Source: Streptomyces fulvoviolaceus (GTDB lineage Bacteria > Actinomycetota > Actinomycetes > Streptomycetales > Streptomycetaceae). Taken from it: a DNA stretch of 64,000 nt. Numbering within the stretch: the first letter of the stretch is position 1; each line of letters starts with the position of its first letter. Below the pieces are notes generated by a model. That model saw only the letters and a program-made list of their open reading frames with translations, had not been told where the DNA came from and made no database searches. Positions 1-11,198 of the stretch are shown in pieces. The stretch spans positions 326,260 through 390,259 of the forward strand of contig NZ_JOEY01000001.1 in NCBI RefSeq assembly GCF_000718165.1, read 5' to 3'. The position numbers and the translations under genes are program-made.

Positions 1-594
1 GTGCGCTGCCTTCCCAGAGGCATCGCGGAAGTGCCGTACACCTTCGGCGAGCGGCACGCCGGCGAGTCCAAGTCCACGGCGAAGGAAGGCATGCGCTTCC
101 TTCGCCATCTGATCACCCTGCGCACCGCCGACGCCCGGGCCCGCGCCATCGCCTTCGGGCTGATCGGACTCTCCGGCTTCGTACCGAACCTCGTCCTGCT
201 GTGGCTGCTGACCACGACGGGTCCCGCCCTGCACTACGCCCCCGCCGAGATCATCGCCAACCAGGCGGGGCTGCTCTGGAACTTCGCCCTGATCGATTCC
301 CTGGTCTACCGCAACCAACGGCGCCACCACAGACGCTCGGTACGGCTGCTCACCTTCACGGCCGTCGGCAACGCGGACCTGGTGGCCCGTATCCCGCTCT
401 CGGCACTGCTCATCACGGCCGGCGGCATGACGGCCGTACCGGCGACGGCCCTCAGCATGGCCATCGTCTTCACGGCGCGCTTCCTGCTCGTCGACCGCTG
501 GCTCTACCGGCGGGCACTGGAACGGACGAGGACATCGCCGCTCCACGTCGCACCGGAACGGGTGCCGGATCCCCTGCCGGACCCACTCGGCTGA
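1..594 (+). CDS. GT2-tail/GtrA-domain membrane protein (5' truncated by window)
   Basis: The frame is open at the window edge, so the real start lies upstream. The first ~33 residues read like the end of a polyprenol-phosphate sugar transferase (GT2/DPM1 family), including a GESKSTAKEG stretch typical of that family just before its C-terminus. From about residue 45 to 180 there are four hydrophobic segments and the family-like NFALIDSLVYR stretch of a GtrA domain. Such fusions make and flip polyprenol-linked sugars at the cytoplasmic membrane for cell-surface glycosylation. It ends with TGA at 592-594 and is convergent with the next gene. The GT2 assignment rests only on the tail seen here; the GtrA part is firmer. 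Confidence 0.8.
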   Translation: MRCLPRGIAEVPYTFGERHAGESKSTAKEGMRFLRHLITLRTADARARAIAFGLIGLSGFVPNLVLLWLLTTTGPALHYAPAEIIANQAGLLWNFALIDSLVYRNQRRHHRRSVRLLTFTAVGNADLVARIPLSALLITAGGMTAVPATALSMAIVFTARFLLVDRWLYRRALERTRTSPLHVAPERVPDPLPDPLG

Positions 595-623
595 GGCTGG
601 CCGGCCCTGTCAGTCAGGAACCG

Positions 624-2663
<2,040 letters not shown>

Positions 2664-2858
2664 GGGGTCCATCCTGCCGCAGTACCCGGCGCGTCAGGCG
2701 TCAGGCGTCTCCCGGACGGTGACGTCGAGTTTTCCGGGGCCCCTGCCCGGTCCTCCGGCGAGGAGAAGGCGATCGAAGACCGCACGCCCCCTCGCACCAA
2801 TGCGCCGTCCGCAGCACACTTGACCAAGAAAGCCGTTGCCGCCGGAGGGGGACGTGAC

Positions 2859-5800
2859 ATGCGGGACAGCCATCGGGCGGATGCCGAACGGTTGTTGGCC
2901 CGGGCCGTGGAGGAGGAAGTGCGGCGGTCGGGCGGGCGTATCGACGGGCAGGTGCTGATGACGCGGGCGCGTGGGGCGCTGGACGCCATGGCGCAGACGG
3001 CCGCGGAGGAGTACGAGGCGTACACGCGCGCGCTGGACGAGGCGGCGGCCGGGCGGCTCACGTTCGGGCAGCGGTATGCGCGGGAGGGCGGCGGGACTCC
3101 GCTGCTGGTGGCGGGGGTCGCCGCGGTCGCGGCCGCCGTGGCCGACCTGGCGCTCGGGACCAGTACGGGTACGGCGCTGGGTGCGGGCGTGACGGTGGGC
3201 GTGGTCGGTGCGGCGGCGACCGTCGTGAAGGTGGCCGGCTCCCATCTGCCCGCGGCGCATCACGCGGCGGGTGCGATCAGCCAGCCGGGCGGGCCCGAGC
3301 AGTTGCGGCTGCAGTGGCTGACGGCGCTGGAGGTGCGGGGCATCCGGCCGTTCCTCGACCAGCAGCGGGTGCTGAGCGCGTCCACCGGTCCGAAGAAGTC
3401 GGGGCCGCAGTTGCGCGGCACGGACAAGAGCGCGGCGGCCCGTGGACGGAACGTGCTGGAGCAGTCGTTCGGTCAACTCCCGCAGCCAGTGGGCGAGTTC
3501 GCTGGCCGGCGGACGGAGATGGCGCGGATCCGGCAGTGGGTGCACGCGGCCCGCGCGAGCACCGAGACCCGGCCGACGGTGGTCGTGCTGCACGGGGCGC
3601 CCGGCAGCGGCCGCAGCGCACTCGCGGTGCGGGCCGCGCACGACCTGAAGGACCAGTTCCGGGGCGCGTGCATCGTCGATCTGCGCGGCGACAGCCCGGA
3701 GGAGCCGCCGCTGTCCACCCGCGACGCCCTGCTGCACCTGCTGAACCGGCTCGGCGCGCCGCGCGAGCAGCTGCTGTTCCGTGAGCGTTCCTCCCCGGAC
3801 CAGCAGGTCAAGCGGCTGAGCGAGCTGTACCACCAGCATCTGACCGGTCTGCCGGTGACGATCGTCCTGGACGACGCCTCGGACCCCGAGCAGGTCCGCA
3901 CGCTCGTCCCCGAGCGCTCCGACAGCCTGGTCCTGGTCACCGCCCGCGGCGACCTCGACCTGCCGGCCGACCTGTCCGCATGGGTGCACCGGCTCCCGGT
4001 CACGACCCTGGACTCGGCGGGCTCCGAGGAGCTGCTGGAGACGGCGGCGCAGGACAAGTCCGGCCCCTACGACGCCGAATCCGCCGACCGGATCAGGGAG
4101 TTGTGCGGCGGACTGCCGCTGGCGCTGCGGATCGCGGGCTCGTCGCTGGGCCCGCGCTCACCCCGCCAACTGGCCACGGACCTGGCCGCGTACGGCCCGG
4201 TGGAGCCCGTCGAGCGGGCCCTGTGGCTGCGTTACACCGACCAGTCGGACACGGCTCGTCGACTGCTGCGCCGCCTTGCGCTGGCCGGCCGGGCCTCGCT
4301 GGGCGCCGCGGCGGCGGCCGCGCTGCTGGCCACGGACGAGACGGAGGCGAAGCGGCATCTGGCGGCCCTGTCCCGGACGGGCCTGATCGACCACGTCCGC
4401 GGCAACCGCTACCGCGTCCACGACGCGGTCCGCGCCTTCGCCCAGGCCCGGCTCCTGGACGAGGAGGAGCCGAGCGAGCGCACGGCCGCGCAGGAACGGT
4501 TGATCGTGAACTACGCCGATCTCGCGGACTCCGTGCTGCGCCTGGTCGACGGCAACATGTCGACCCGCTCGGACCGCTTCAGCCCGCACGGCTTCACCTC
4601 CCTGGACGAGGCGCTGCGCTGGCTGGACGACGAGTCGAGCTTCATCACGGCGGCGCTCCGGCACGCGGAGGGCGTCAACCAGTCCGCCGTACTGAACCTG
4701 CTCGGCGCGCTGTGCGACTACTGCCTGCTGCGCGGCGACCTCTACCGCCTGGGCGAGATCAGCGAGCTGGCGCAGGCGGTCGACCAGGGCCTGCTGCTGC
4801 GCTCGGTGCAGTGGCGCACCGGCATCGCGGCGCGCCAACTGGGCGAGCTGGACAAGGCGCGCACGACGCTGGCCTCGGTGGTGGACCTCTACATGGAGGC
4901 CCATCACGACGCGGGCGCGGCCCGCGCCCTCTGTTCCCTCGGCATCACGCTCCACCACCAGGGCAACCTCACCGAGGCGGCGGCCAAGCTCCAGGAGGCA
5001 CTGGATCTGCAGGCCCCGCCCCAGCTGGCCACGGACCGCGCCTGGACGATGCACGCCCTGGCGGCCGTCGAACGCGACCGCGGCCGGGTCGCCGAGTCCC
5101 TCGACCTGCTCACCCGCTCCCTGGTCCTGCACCGCGCCGGCGAGTCCGTGCACGGCGAGGCCTGGGCCCACTTCCAGCTCGGCCAGCTGACCCTGCGCAT
5201 GGGCGACGTACCGCGCGCGGAGACGGAACTGCGCACGGCCCTCGATCTCTACGGCCGTACCCGCGACGCCCGCGGCGAGGCCTGGGCGCTGACCCAGCTG
5301 GCCCGGGCCCGGCTGGTCGTCGGCGACCCGTCCGCGGCGGTCGACGGCCTGCGCCAGGCGGCCTCCCGCCACCGCGACAACGAGGACGCGCGCGGCGAGG
5401 CCTGGACCGTCTACTACCTGGGCCAGGCCCTGGAGGAGACGGGCAACCTGGACCTGGCGGTAAGGGAGTTGGAGCGCTCGCGGACGATGTTCTCGCGGAT
5501 GCGGGACGTGTACGGTCTGGCCTGCGCCCGCCACCATTCGGCCCGGGTGACCCGCGACCAGCGGGCCGCCCAGACGGGCTCCCTGCGCAACTCGGGCTTC
5601 GCCCGCCAGCTCCTGGTCGACGCCCGCGCCGACTTCCAACGCATCGGCGTAGCCCACGGCGAGGCGTGGACCCTGCTGGAACTGGCGGTGGTGGACGCGG
5701 GCAACACCCGCACCCAGCAGGCCCTGACCCTGTGCGACGAGGCGGTGGCGTTGTTCACGGCCTACGGCGACCACCGCGGCGAGGACTGGGCCCGCTTCCT

Positions 5801-6059
5801 GCGCTGCACGCTGCTGCCGTACGCCGCCCCCGGCGGGGTGGAGGTGGGTTCGGCGGTGGCGCAGGAGGAGCTGGCGGAGCTGGGCCGCCGCCGGCATGGG
5901 GCGCGAGACGAGAAGCTGGACGACTATGTCGAGGCGTACGCGCTGTTGCTGGAACGAGGCGTGAACCTGGAGGCGGGCTGGCAGGCTTGGCGGTTGGGGA
6001 TGGTGCCGAACCGGCATGCGCGGGAAGTGATGGGGGTGGCGGTGGCGGCGGGGGCATGA
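2859..6059 (+). CDS. STAND NTPase with membrane hairpin and TPR repeats (gene 1 of STAND-CHAT operon)
   Basis: A 1066-aa protein. The start is the ATG at 2859, preceded by GGAGGGG at 2843-2850; an upstream in-frame ATG (2445) lies inside the divergent neighbour and is rejected. Order: an acidic helical N-terminus (1-75); two hydrophobic segments (about 81-98 and 105-127) likely forming a membrane hairpin; a linker; then an NB-ARC-like NTPase with GAPGSGRSA (246-254), TIVLDDAS (334-341, Walker B) and GLPLAL (418-423); a winged-helix-like part to about 560; and TPR-like repeats marked by recurring GEAWxxxxLG units. The P-loop lysine is arginine. STAND proteins sense a ligand through their repeats and oligomerise on NTP binding. 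It is the first gene of a four-gene unit with a CHAT protease, so a sensor/switch role is inferred. The ligand is unknown. Confidence 0.85.
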   Translation: MRDSHRADAERLLARAVEEEVRRSGGRIDGQVLMTRARGALDAMAQTAAEEYEAYTRALDEAAAGRLTFGQRYAREGGGTPLLVAGVAAVAAAVADLALGTSTGTALGAGVTVGVVGAAATVVKVAGSHLPAAHHAAGAISQPGGPEQLRLQWLTALEVRGIRPFLDQQRVLSASTGPKKSGPQLRGTDKSAAARGRNVLEQSFGQLPQPVGEFAGRRTEMARIRQWVHAARASTETRPTVVVLHGAPGSGRSALAVRAAHDLKDQFRGACIVDLRGDSPEEPPLSTRDALLHLLNRLGAPREQLLFRERSSPDQQVKRLSELYHQHLTGLPVTIVLDDASDPEQVRTLVPERSDSLVLVTARGDLDLPADLSAWVHRLPVTTLDSAGSEELLETAAQDKSGPYDAESADRIRELCGGLPLALRIAGSSLGPRSPRQLATDLAAYGPVEPVERALWLRYTDQSDTARRLLRRLALAGRASLGAAAAAALLATDETEAKRHLAALSRTGLIDHVRGNRYRVHDAVRAFAQARLLDEEEPSERTAAQERLIVNYADLADSVLRLVDGNMSTRSDRFSPHGFTSLDEALRWLDDESSFITAALRHAEGVNQSAVLNLLGALCDYCLLRGDLYRLGEISELAQAVDQGLLLRSVQWRTGIAARQLGELDKARTTLASVVDLYMEAHHDAGAARALCSLGITLHHQGNLTEAAAKLQEALDLQAPPQLATDRAWTMHALAAVERDRGRVAESLDLLTRSLVLHRAGESVHGEAWAHFQLGQLTLRMGDVPRAETELRTALDLYGRTRDARGEAWALTQLARARLVVGDPSAAVDGLRQAASRHRDNEDARGEAWTVYYLGQALEETGNLDLAVRELERSRTMFSRMRDVYGLACARHHSARVTRDQRAAQTGSLRNSGFARQLLVDARADFQRIGVAHGEAWTLLELAVVDAGNTRTQQALTLCDEAVALFTAYGDHRGEDWARFLRCTLLPYAAPGGVEVGSAVAQEELAELGRRRHGARDEKLDDYVEAYALLLERGVNLEAGWQAWRLGMVPNRHAREVMGVAVAAGA

Positions 6060-6085
6060 GCGGGGCATGAGGGGAGGGGCTGTCC

Positions 6086-8644
6086 GTGGACGAGTCGGAT
6101 CCGACGCTTGAGGCTGCGGCTGCGTTACGGCGGCTGCGTCTCCGGGCGGAGCGCACCGCCACGCGGGTCATCGTGCTGCACGGGCCGGACGGGGACGGGA
6201 AGTCCGCTCTGGCATGGGAGTTGACGGACGGGGTCGGGAAGTCCTCTCTGGCACGGGAGTTGGCGGACGAGGTCGGGAGGTCCGCTCTGGCACGGGAGTT
6301 GGCGGACGATCTCGGTGACCGGCACGGGATGCCCGTCCACTGGATCGCGTGGGGCGACCGTCCTGTCGACAGGGACCAACTGCTGCTGCGCGTACTTCGG
6401 CGGGCCGGGGACTTCCCCGTGCGATCCCTGTGCACGGCGCTGCTGAGCCGGCCCCGAGACCTGACCTCGCTGACCGGGGAGGGCAGCCCACCCTGGGAAC
6501 GCGGCGGGTCGGTGATCGTGGTCGACGGCCTGCGAGTCGGAGCCCGGGACAATGATCTGCTCCAGCAGTACGCCCGGCTGCTGGCTCCCACGCGCCACAT
6601 CCTGATCGTCACCACCCGGACGTCCGACGCCGTGACAGGTGATGACCCGGCCATCGTGCGGCATGAGGTGACCTCGGCGAACCCGACGGTCACGACAGGT
6701 CGTGCACCGCTGACCCACCAGAACGCCGATCTCCTCGAGGCCCTCGCGGTGTGGCAGGGAGTCGAGTTCTCGCTCGACACAGTGCCGCCCTTCGGCAGCA
6801 GCACCCCGGCCCAGATACGCACCTCGCTCGAACGGCTCCACAGGTACGGTCTGCTGCGCCCGCTCCGCCCCGGTTGGTACGAGCTGCACCCTGCGGTGCG
6901 GGCGATGTACAGACGATTGCTCGACAACGAGGAACTCAGGGTCAGGGCAGAGAAGTTGGACACCCGCTTCGCCGAGGCTCTGATGGGCGAGCCGGGGGAA
7001 CTGGGCGACGCTGCCGAGCTCCTGGTCGATCTGGCGCTGCGCCTCGCGAACTCCGCATCGGGGAACTCCGCAGAGTTCACCCAGTGGCTCGCCCACCGCT
7101 TGGCGGCCGAAGGCGCCCTGTTCCCGCTGCTGATGCTCAAGACTGGGCTGAGGAGCACGGCCGACGGCACGCTCGGGGTGACACTCGCCAGAGCCGTCCG
7201 GCAGGCCGGGCAGCCGGAGGACGCGGCCCGTGCGCTGGAGCGTCTCGACACCCCCGACGCCGTGCGCGAACTGGCAGTGACCCGGCACCACATGGGTCTG
7301 CTGAGCGAAGCCGAGGCCACCCTGGACACCCTCCCCGCCGACCGACCGGACGGCTGGGCTCTGCACACGCGCGCGGCGATCCGTATCGACCGAGGCGAAC
7401 CGCACGACGTCGGCCGGCTGCTGCGGCTCGCGATCGAAACCCACCAGGTACGCGGTGACCTGCGCGGCGAGGCATGGGCCGTCTTCCACTACGGGCGGCT
7501 CCGGATGCTGCGGGGCGACCTGGAGGAGGCCCGGAAGCGGCTCGACACCGCGGGGCACATGTTCCGCGACGTCGGGGACCCGGTGGGGACGGCCTGGGCC
7601 GACACCGAGCTGTGCCGGGTCGCGCTGCTGCTGCGGGGCCCCCGGCCGGATGTCGTACGAGAACTCGAGGCGATGCCTGCCGCCCACGAGCACCACGGCG
7701 ACGCACGCGGAGCGGCCTGGGCCAGGCTGCTGCTGGGGGTGGCGTACGCGGATGCGGGGGATGCGGGAGACCCCGAGGCCACGAAGGCGCTGGCGGGGGC
7801 GCTGGGCGCCTTCAAGCAACTGCCGGACCGAGTGGGCGCAGGTTGGGCGGCGCTCCACACCGCACTACGGCTGGGCGGGTACTCCGATCTGCTGCGCATG
7901 GCTGCCGAAGCCTTCAGGGAAGCCACGTGCCGGCACGGCGCGGCATGGACCCTGCTCCAGGAGGCCGTCCAGGGCCGGGCCAGACGGAACGCCGACGCTC
8001 GGCGGCCTGCCCTCGAAGCGCAGCGGATATTCGAGTCCATCGACGACAGCGCAGGCCCGCAATGGGTGACGGCGGTACTGTGCGGCCCCGGCTCCGTCGA
8101 AGGCATGACGGCGATCAGGGCGCTCGCCGAGTGCTATCCGCCCCAGGCCCTCCGCGACATCGACTGGCACATCTCAAGGCTCCGCATCCCCCACGCCATC
8201 CTCCGTCTCCGCCCCGAACCCGGCGCCTTCGCGGACCACACCGAGCCCGACGCCCTGCCCTCCGCCATCGCCCGCGTCCGTCTCACCCTCCTCGACGACT
8301 CCCCCACCCCCGACCGGGCGGCCCACATCACCCTGCACATCGAGCCCGGCCCGGACCACATCTGGTCCGCACCGGAGGCGACCACGCCCCTGCTGACCGT
8401 ACGGGCCACCCCGCTGACCCAAGCCGACGTCGAACCGTCGTACTCCCTCCCCGTGCGCATCGACCGCACCGCCCTGTTCCGCTTCACCCCGCGCACCGCA
8501 GGCCGCCACCGCATCCGCTTCACCGTCGAGCACGAGGCGTCCGGCACGGTCCTCCAGCAGGTGGAGACCGACATCGACGTCACCGGCCCGTCCGAGAGCC
8601 CGCCCCTCGCCGCCCCGCAGCCCGAGCCCGTACGGAGGGCCTGA
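6086..8644 (+). CDS. P-loop/TPR STAND-like protein with tandemly triplicated P-loop segment (gene 2)
   Basis: An 852-aa protein with a GTG start at 6086 behind GAGGGGAGGGG (about 6068-6077), 26 nt after gene 1. The N-terminus has a canonical Walker A (GPDGDGKSA, 33-41) and a Walker B-like VIVVDGLR (143-150), then a winged-helix-like stretch. Helical TPR-like repeats follow from about 340 to 670, including GEAWAVFHYG and RGAAWARLLLG. A beta-rich C-terminal domain (about 690-835) resembles an Ig-like or C2-type sandwich. Residues 38-76 are three near-identical 13-residue units, GKSALAWELTDGV and two variants, so the P-loop helix is repeated. It shares TPR style with gene 1 but is otherwise divergent. 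It probably acts with gene 1 or as adaptor to the CHAT protease; the function is inferred. Confidence 0.8.
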   Translation: MDESDPTLEAAAALRRLRLRAERTATRVIVLHGPDGDGKSALAWELTDGVGKSSLARELADEVGRSALARELADDLGDRHGMPVHWIAWGDRPVDRDQLLLRVLRRAGDFPVRSLCTALLSRPRDLTSLTGEGSPPWERGGSVIVVDGLRVGARDNDLLQQYARLLAPTRHILIVTTRTSDAVTGDDPAIVRHEVTSANPTVTTGRAPLTHQNADLLEALAVWQGVEFSLDTVPPFGSSTPAQIRTSLERLHRYGLLRPLRPGWYELHPAVRAMYRRLLDNEELRVRAEKLDTRFAEALMGEPGELGDAAELLVDLALRLANSASGNSAEFTQWLAHRLAAEGALFPLLMLKTGLRSTADGTLGVTLARAVRQAGQPEDAARALERLDTPDAVRELAVTRHHMGLLSEAEATLDTLPADRPDGWALHTRAAIRIDRGEPHDVGRLLRLAIETHQVRGDLRGEAWAVFHYGRLRMLRGDLEEARKRLDTAGHMFRDVGDPVGTAWADTELCRVALLLRGPRPDVVRELEAMPAAHEHHGDARGAAWARLLLGVAYADAGDAGDPEATKALAGALGAFKQLPDRVGAGWAALHTALRLGGYSDLLRMAAEAFREATCRHGAAWTLLQEAVQGRARRNADARRPALEAQRIFESIDDSAGPQWVTAVLCGPGSVEGMTAIRALAECYPPQALRDIDWHISRLRIPHAILRLRPEPGAFADHTEPDALPSAIARVRLTLLDDSPTPDRAAHITLHIEPGPDHIWSAPEATTPLLTVRATPLTQADVEPSYSLPVRIDRTALFRFTPRTAGRHRIRFTVEHEASGTVLQQVETDIDVTGPSESPPLAAPQPEPVRRA
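6197..6313 (+). repeat. 3 x 39 bp in-frame tandem repeat inside the P-loop
   Basis: Three consecutive 39-bp units encode GKSALAWELTDGV, GKSSLARELADEV and GRSALARELADDL. The unit starts exactly at the GK of the Walker A motif and covers the following helix. The copies differ at only a few positions, which points to recent slippage or unequal exchange in a coding sequence. The frame is kept throughout. Confidence 0.9.
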
Positions 8645-8648
8645 CGAC

Positions 8649-9938
8649 GTGGCCCGCGACCTCCCCGTACGTATCGTCCAGGACCCGAGCGACGGCTTCA
8701 CCCGTCTCCCCGCCCGCGTCCCGCCGCCCGACCTGGTCGTCGGCTTCGACGCCTGGGGCGACGACCGCATCCTGGCCCGGATGCACGGCACCGCCGTACC
8801 GGCTCTCAGCGGCACCGAACACAAGACCCTGCTGGAGGCCACGCCCAAGGAGGTCAAGGCCGTGACGGCGCGGCTGCGCCGCCTGTGGAGCGACGAGTTC
8901 GTACGGGCGGAGCGGCCCGACGCCGCGGGGCGCCCCACCTACCCGTACGCCACACTCGTCGACCTGACCGCCGAGCCGGAAGCCGAGCTGATGGCCAGGC
9001 TCGGCGAACTCACCCGATACGGCGCCCAGTTGCTCTTCGACGTCCTGCTCGGCGGCGAGGGCGAATCGGTCAAGCTGTTCCGCGGGTTCCTCATCGAGGC
9101 GCTGCGCGGCGACGAACCCCTCCGGGTCCGTTTCGACTCCGACCTGTTCGTCCCGTGGCCGATGCTGTGCCTGCCGCCCGACGCGACGGACGAGCCGGGG
9201 CTCCCGGGGCTGTTCCGGCGCTTCCTCGGGCATCGTCACCGGATCGAGCAGACCGGCGGCGGCTTCTACGCGGGCATCGCGGACGGACGCGAGCGGCCGC
9301 CTCCCCCGGTACCGGTCGTCAGCCTCAACCACGACACCGGTGTCGATCCGCGCGGCAGAACCCGGGCCGCCCGGATCGGAGAAGTGCTGGCCCAGGGCAC
9401 CACCCTGATCGAGCGGACCACCCGCCCGCAGCTGGAAGCGGCCCTGAGCGACCCGGCCCTCGACGAACAGCTCATGTACTTCTGGTGCCACGGCCACTTC
9501 CAGCCCGCCGAACCCGAACCGCCCTATCTCGTCGTCAAGTTGACCGATCAGCGCCCCATCGACGCGTACACCGTACGAGCCCACCGCCCGCCCCGTGCCG
9601 AGTGCGCGCCCTTCCAGCCGTTCGTCCTGCTCAACGCCTGCTACGCGGGTATGCCCGGCAACGCCGACCTCGCCTACCTCGGCCGTGCCCTCGTCGAGAC
9701 CGGGGCGCGGGGCATCCTCGGCCCACAGATGGAGATGCCGCAGGCGTTCGCCGCCGAGTACGCCCTGGAGTTCCTGACCCGCTATCTGCCCGGCACCGAC
9801 ACGGCGGGCACCGTCACGCACGCCGTCGCCCGGCACTTCGCCGACGAGCTGCGCAACCCGCTGGGCCTCGCCTATGCCCTGCACTGCGGCATGGACGCCC
9901 GCCTGGAGCGGGCCCGGCCCGAGGAGACGCCCGCATGA
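8649..9938 (+). CDS. CHAT-domain caspase-like protease (gene 3)
   Basis: A 429-aa protein with a GTG start 4 nt after gene 2. The C-terminal half (about 220-410) is a CHAT domain: the catalytic His lies in YFWCHGHF (H281, possibly H283) and the catalytic Cys in VLLNACYAG (C331), each after a predicted beta strand and followed by the typical GARGILG strand. The N-terminal ~200 residues are not a recognised domain but contain helices and an FVPWPMLCLP stretch also common upstream of CHAT domains. CHAT proteases are usually activated by TPR or STAND partners and cleave effector proteins, as in CHAT-gasdermin or Csx29. Here the two preceding genes supply the TPR/STAND parts and the next gene a candidate target. 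The dyad is intact, so activity is likely. Confidence 0.88.
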   Translation: MARDLPVRIVQDPSDGFTRLPARVPPPDLVVGFDAWGDDRILARMHGTAVPALSGTEHKTLLEATPKEVKAVTARLRRLWSDEFVRAERPDAAGRPTYPYATLVDLTAEPEAELMARLGELTRYGAQLLFDVLLGGEGESVKLFRGFLIEALRGDEPLRVRFDSDLFVPWPMLCLPPDATDEPGLPGLFRRFLGHRHRIEQTGGGFYAGIADGRERPPPPVPVVSLNHDTGVDPRGRTRAARIGEVLAQGTTLIERTTRPQLEAALSDPALDEQLMYFWCHGHFQPAEPEPPYLVVKLTDQRPIDAYTVRAHRPPRAECAPFQPFVLLNACYAGMPGNADLAYLGRALVETGARGILGPQMEMPQAFAAEYALEFLTRYLPGTDTAGTVTHAVARHFADELRNPLGLAYALHCGMDARLERARPEETPA

Positions 9939-10918
9939 GCCCGGACGTACACGTCGTCGACCTCGGCCCGGACGGCCGGCTCCTTCAGGACACCGCGCAC
10001 GGCCCGCGCCCGGTCCCCGACAACCGCCTCGACGACCACTTCGCCGAGGAGCTGGCCCCGCCGGCCTGGGCGACCGACCTGCTCGTCTACGTACACGGCT
10101 GGCAGACCGGGCCGGACTCGGCGCTCACCGCGGGCCGGCGGCTGCTGACGCTGGCGGCGGAGCGGTACGCCTCGGTCCCCTCCCCCTACCCGCGGCTGAA
10201 ACCCTGGGACCCCTGGCTCGTCGTGATCCGCTGGCCCTCGCGCTCATGGCCGTCCCTCGGCGGCTACCGCCGTATCCGCGACCGGGCCCACGCCATGAGC
10301 ACGGAGGGCCACGCGGACCGCGTCATCGGCCGCCTCCTCGGCTACCTGGACGCCCACCGCGCCGACCCGGCCGCCCCACCCGTCCTCGCGGGCCGCGACG
10401 GCCAGTACCTGCACCTGATCGGGCACTCCTTCGGCTGCCGGTTCCTGTGCGAGGCGGTGCAGTGGGCGGCGGGCGAGGCCCCGCTCACCCTGGGGTGGAG
10501 TACGCCGGAGCCGCCCGGCCGGCCCTTCACCGTCGACTCGATGCTCCTGCTGCAGATGGCGGCCCCGCGCGACGCCTTCACCACCACGTTCACCGCGCTC
10601 GCCGAGGCTCCCCTGCGGGGGCCGGTCGTGGCGACGTACTCGCAGCACGACCGCGCCACCGGCTTCTGGCATCTGCGGGCGGAGAAACGCGCGGGCATCG
10701 GACACGCCGGCATCGGCACGGCGCCCGCTCCGGTGTCGGCGATCCGGATGCTGCCCGCCGACGAGCCGTATCCCCTCGCCGCCCTCGACCACCGCTTCGT
10801 CAGCGTGGACGCGAGCGGCGTCTTCGTGCGCGGACACGGCCCGGCGGGCGCCCACTCCGACCATCTGCGCCCGGAGTCGGCGCACCTGCTGCTGTCACTG
10901 GCCGACCACTCCCGATGA
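9935..10918 (+). CDS. Alpha/beta hydrolase, lipase/esterase-like (gene 4)
   Basis: A 327-aa protein whose ATG overlaps the stop of the CHAT gene (ATGA at 9935-9938), so translation is coupled. It has an oxyanion-type VYVHGWQ (51-57), a nucleophile elbow LIGHSFG with S165, a candidate acid in YSQHDRATGF, and a late His-containing segment, as in serine hydrolases acting on esters or lipids. No signal peptide is visible, so it should be cytoplasmic. Its position directly behind a CHAT protease suggests it is the effector or a protease substrate; a membrane-lipid-degrading role is a hypothesis only. Confidence 0.82.
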   Translation: MSPDVHVVDLGPDGRLLQDTAHGPRPVPDNRLDDHFAEELAPPAWATDLLVYVHGWQTGPDSALTAGRRLLTLAAERYASVPSPYPRLKPWDPWLVVIRWPSRSWPSLGGYRRIRDRAHAMSTEGHADRVIGRLLGYLDAHRADPAAPPVLAGRDGQYLHLIGHSFGCRFLCEAVQWAAGEAPLTLGWSTPEPPGRPFTVDSMLLLQMAAPRDAFTTTFTALAEAPLRGPVVATYSQHDRATGFWHLRAEKRAGIGHAGIGTAPAPVSAIRMLPADEPYPLAALDHRFVSVDASGVFVRGHGPAGAHSDHLRPESAHLLLSLADHSR

Positions 10919-10945
10919 TGACGCCGGGTGCGGTCGGGCCACGGA

Positions 10946-11173
10946 TCAGCTCTTCGCGGGCGAGGCCTTGCCGGACGAGTCCGTGGCGGTCTCCTCGCCG
11001 GAGGCCTTCAGGTCCGGCGACTCCTTGAAGTCGACCTTGCCCATGTGCTTGCTCATCGACTTCATCAGGACCCACACGGCCAGGGCCATCGCCGCGAAGA
11101 CGATGAAACCGAGGACGCCGGGGGTGACCTTGTCCTCGTCGACCTCCTTGGCGAAGGTGACGAGGTGTGTCAT
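10946..11173 (-). CDS. Small single-pass membrane protein downstream of mca
   Basis: About 75 aa from the ATG at 11173 (MTHLVTFAKEV). In-frame ATGs at 11197 and 11206 would add 8-11 residues. There is one transmembrane segment (VLGFIVFAAMALAVWVLM) followed by a basic then polar, Ser/Glu/Lys-rich cytoplasmic tail. It lies immediately downstream of mca on the same strand and is probably co-transcribed. I recognise no domain; the function is unknown. Confidence 0.7.
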   Translation of the reverse strand: MTHLVTFAKEVDEDKVTPGVLGFIVFAAMALAVWVLMKSMSKHMGKVDFKESPDLKASGEETATDSSGKASPAKS

Positions 11174-11198
11174 TGCCAGGCTTGCGCTCGCACTCATG

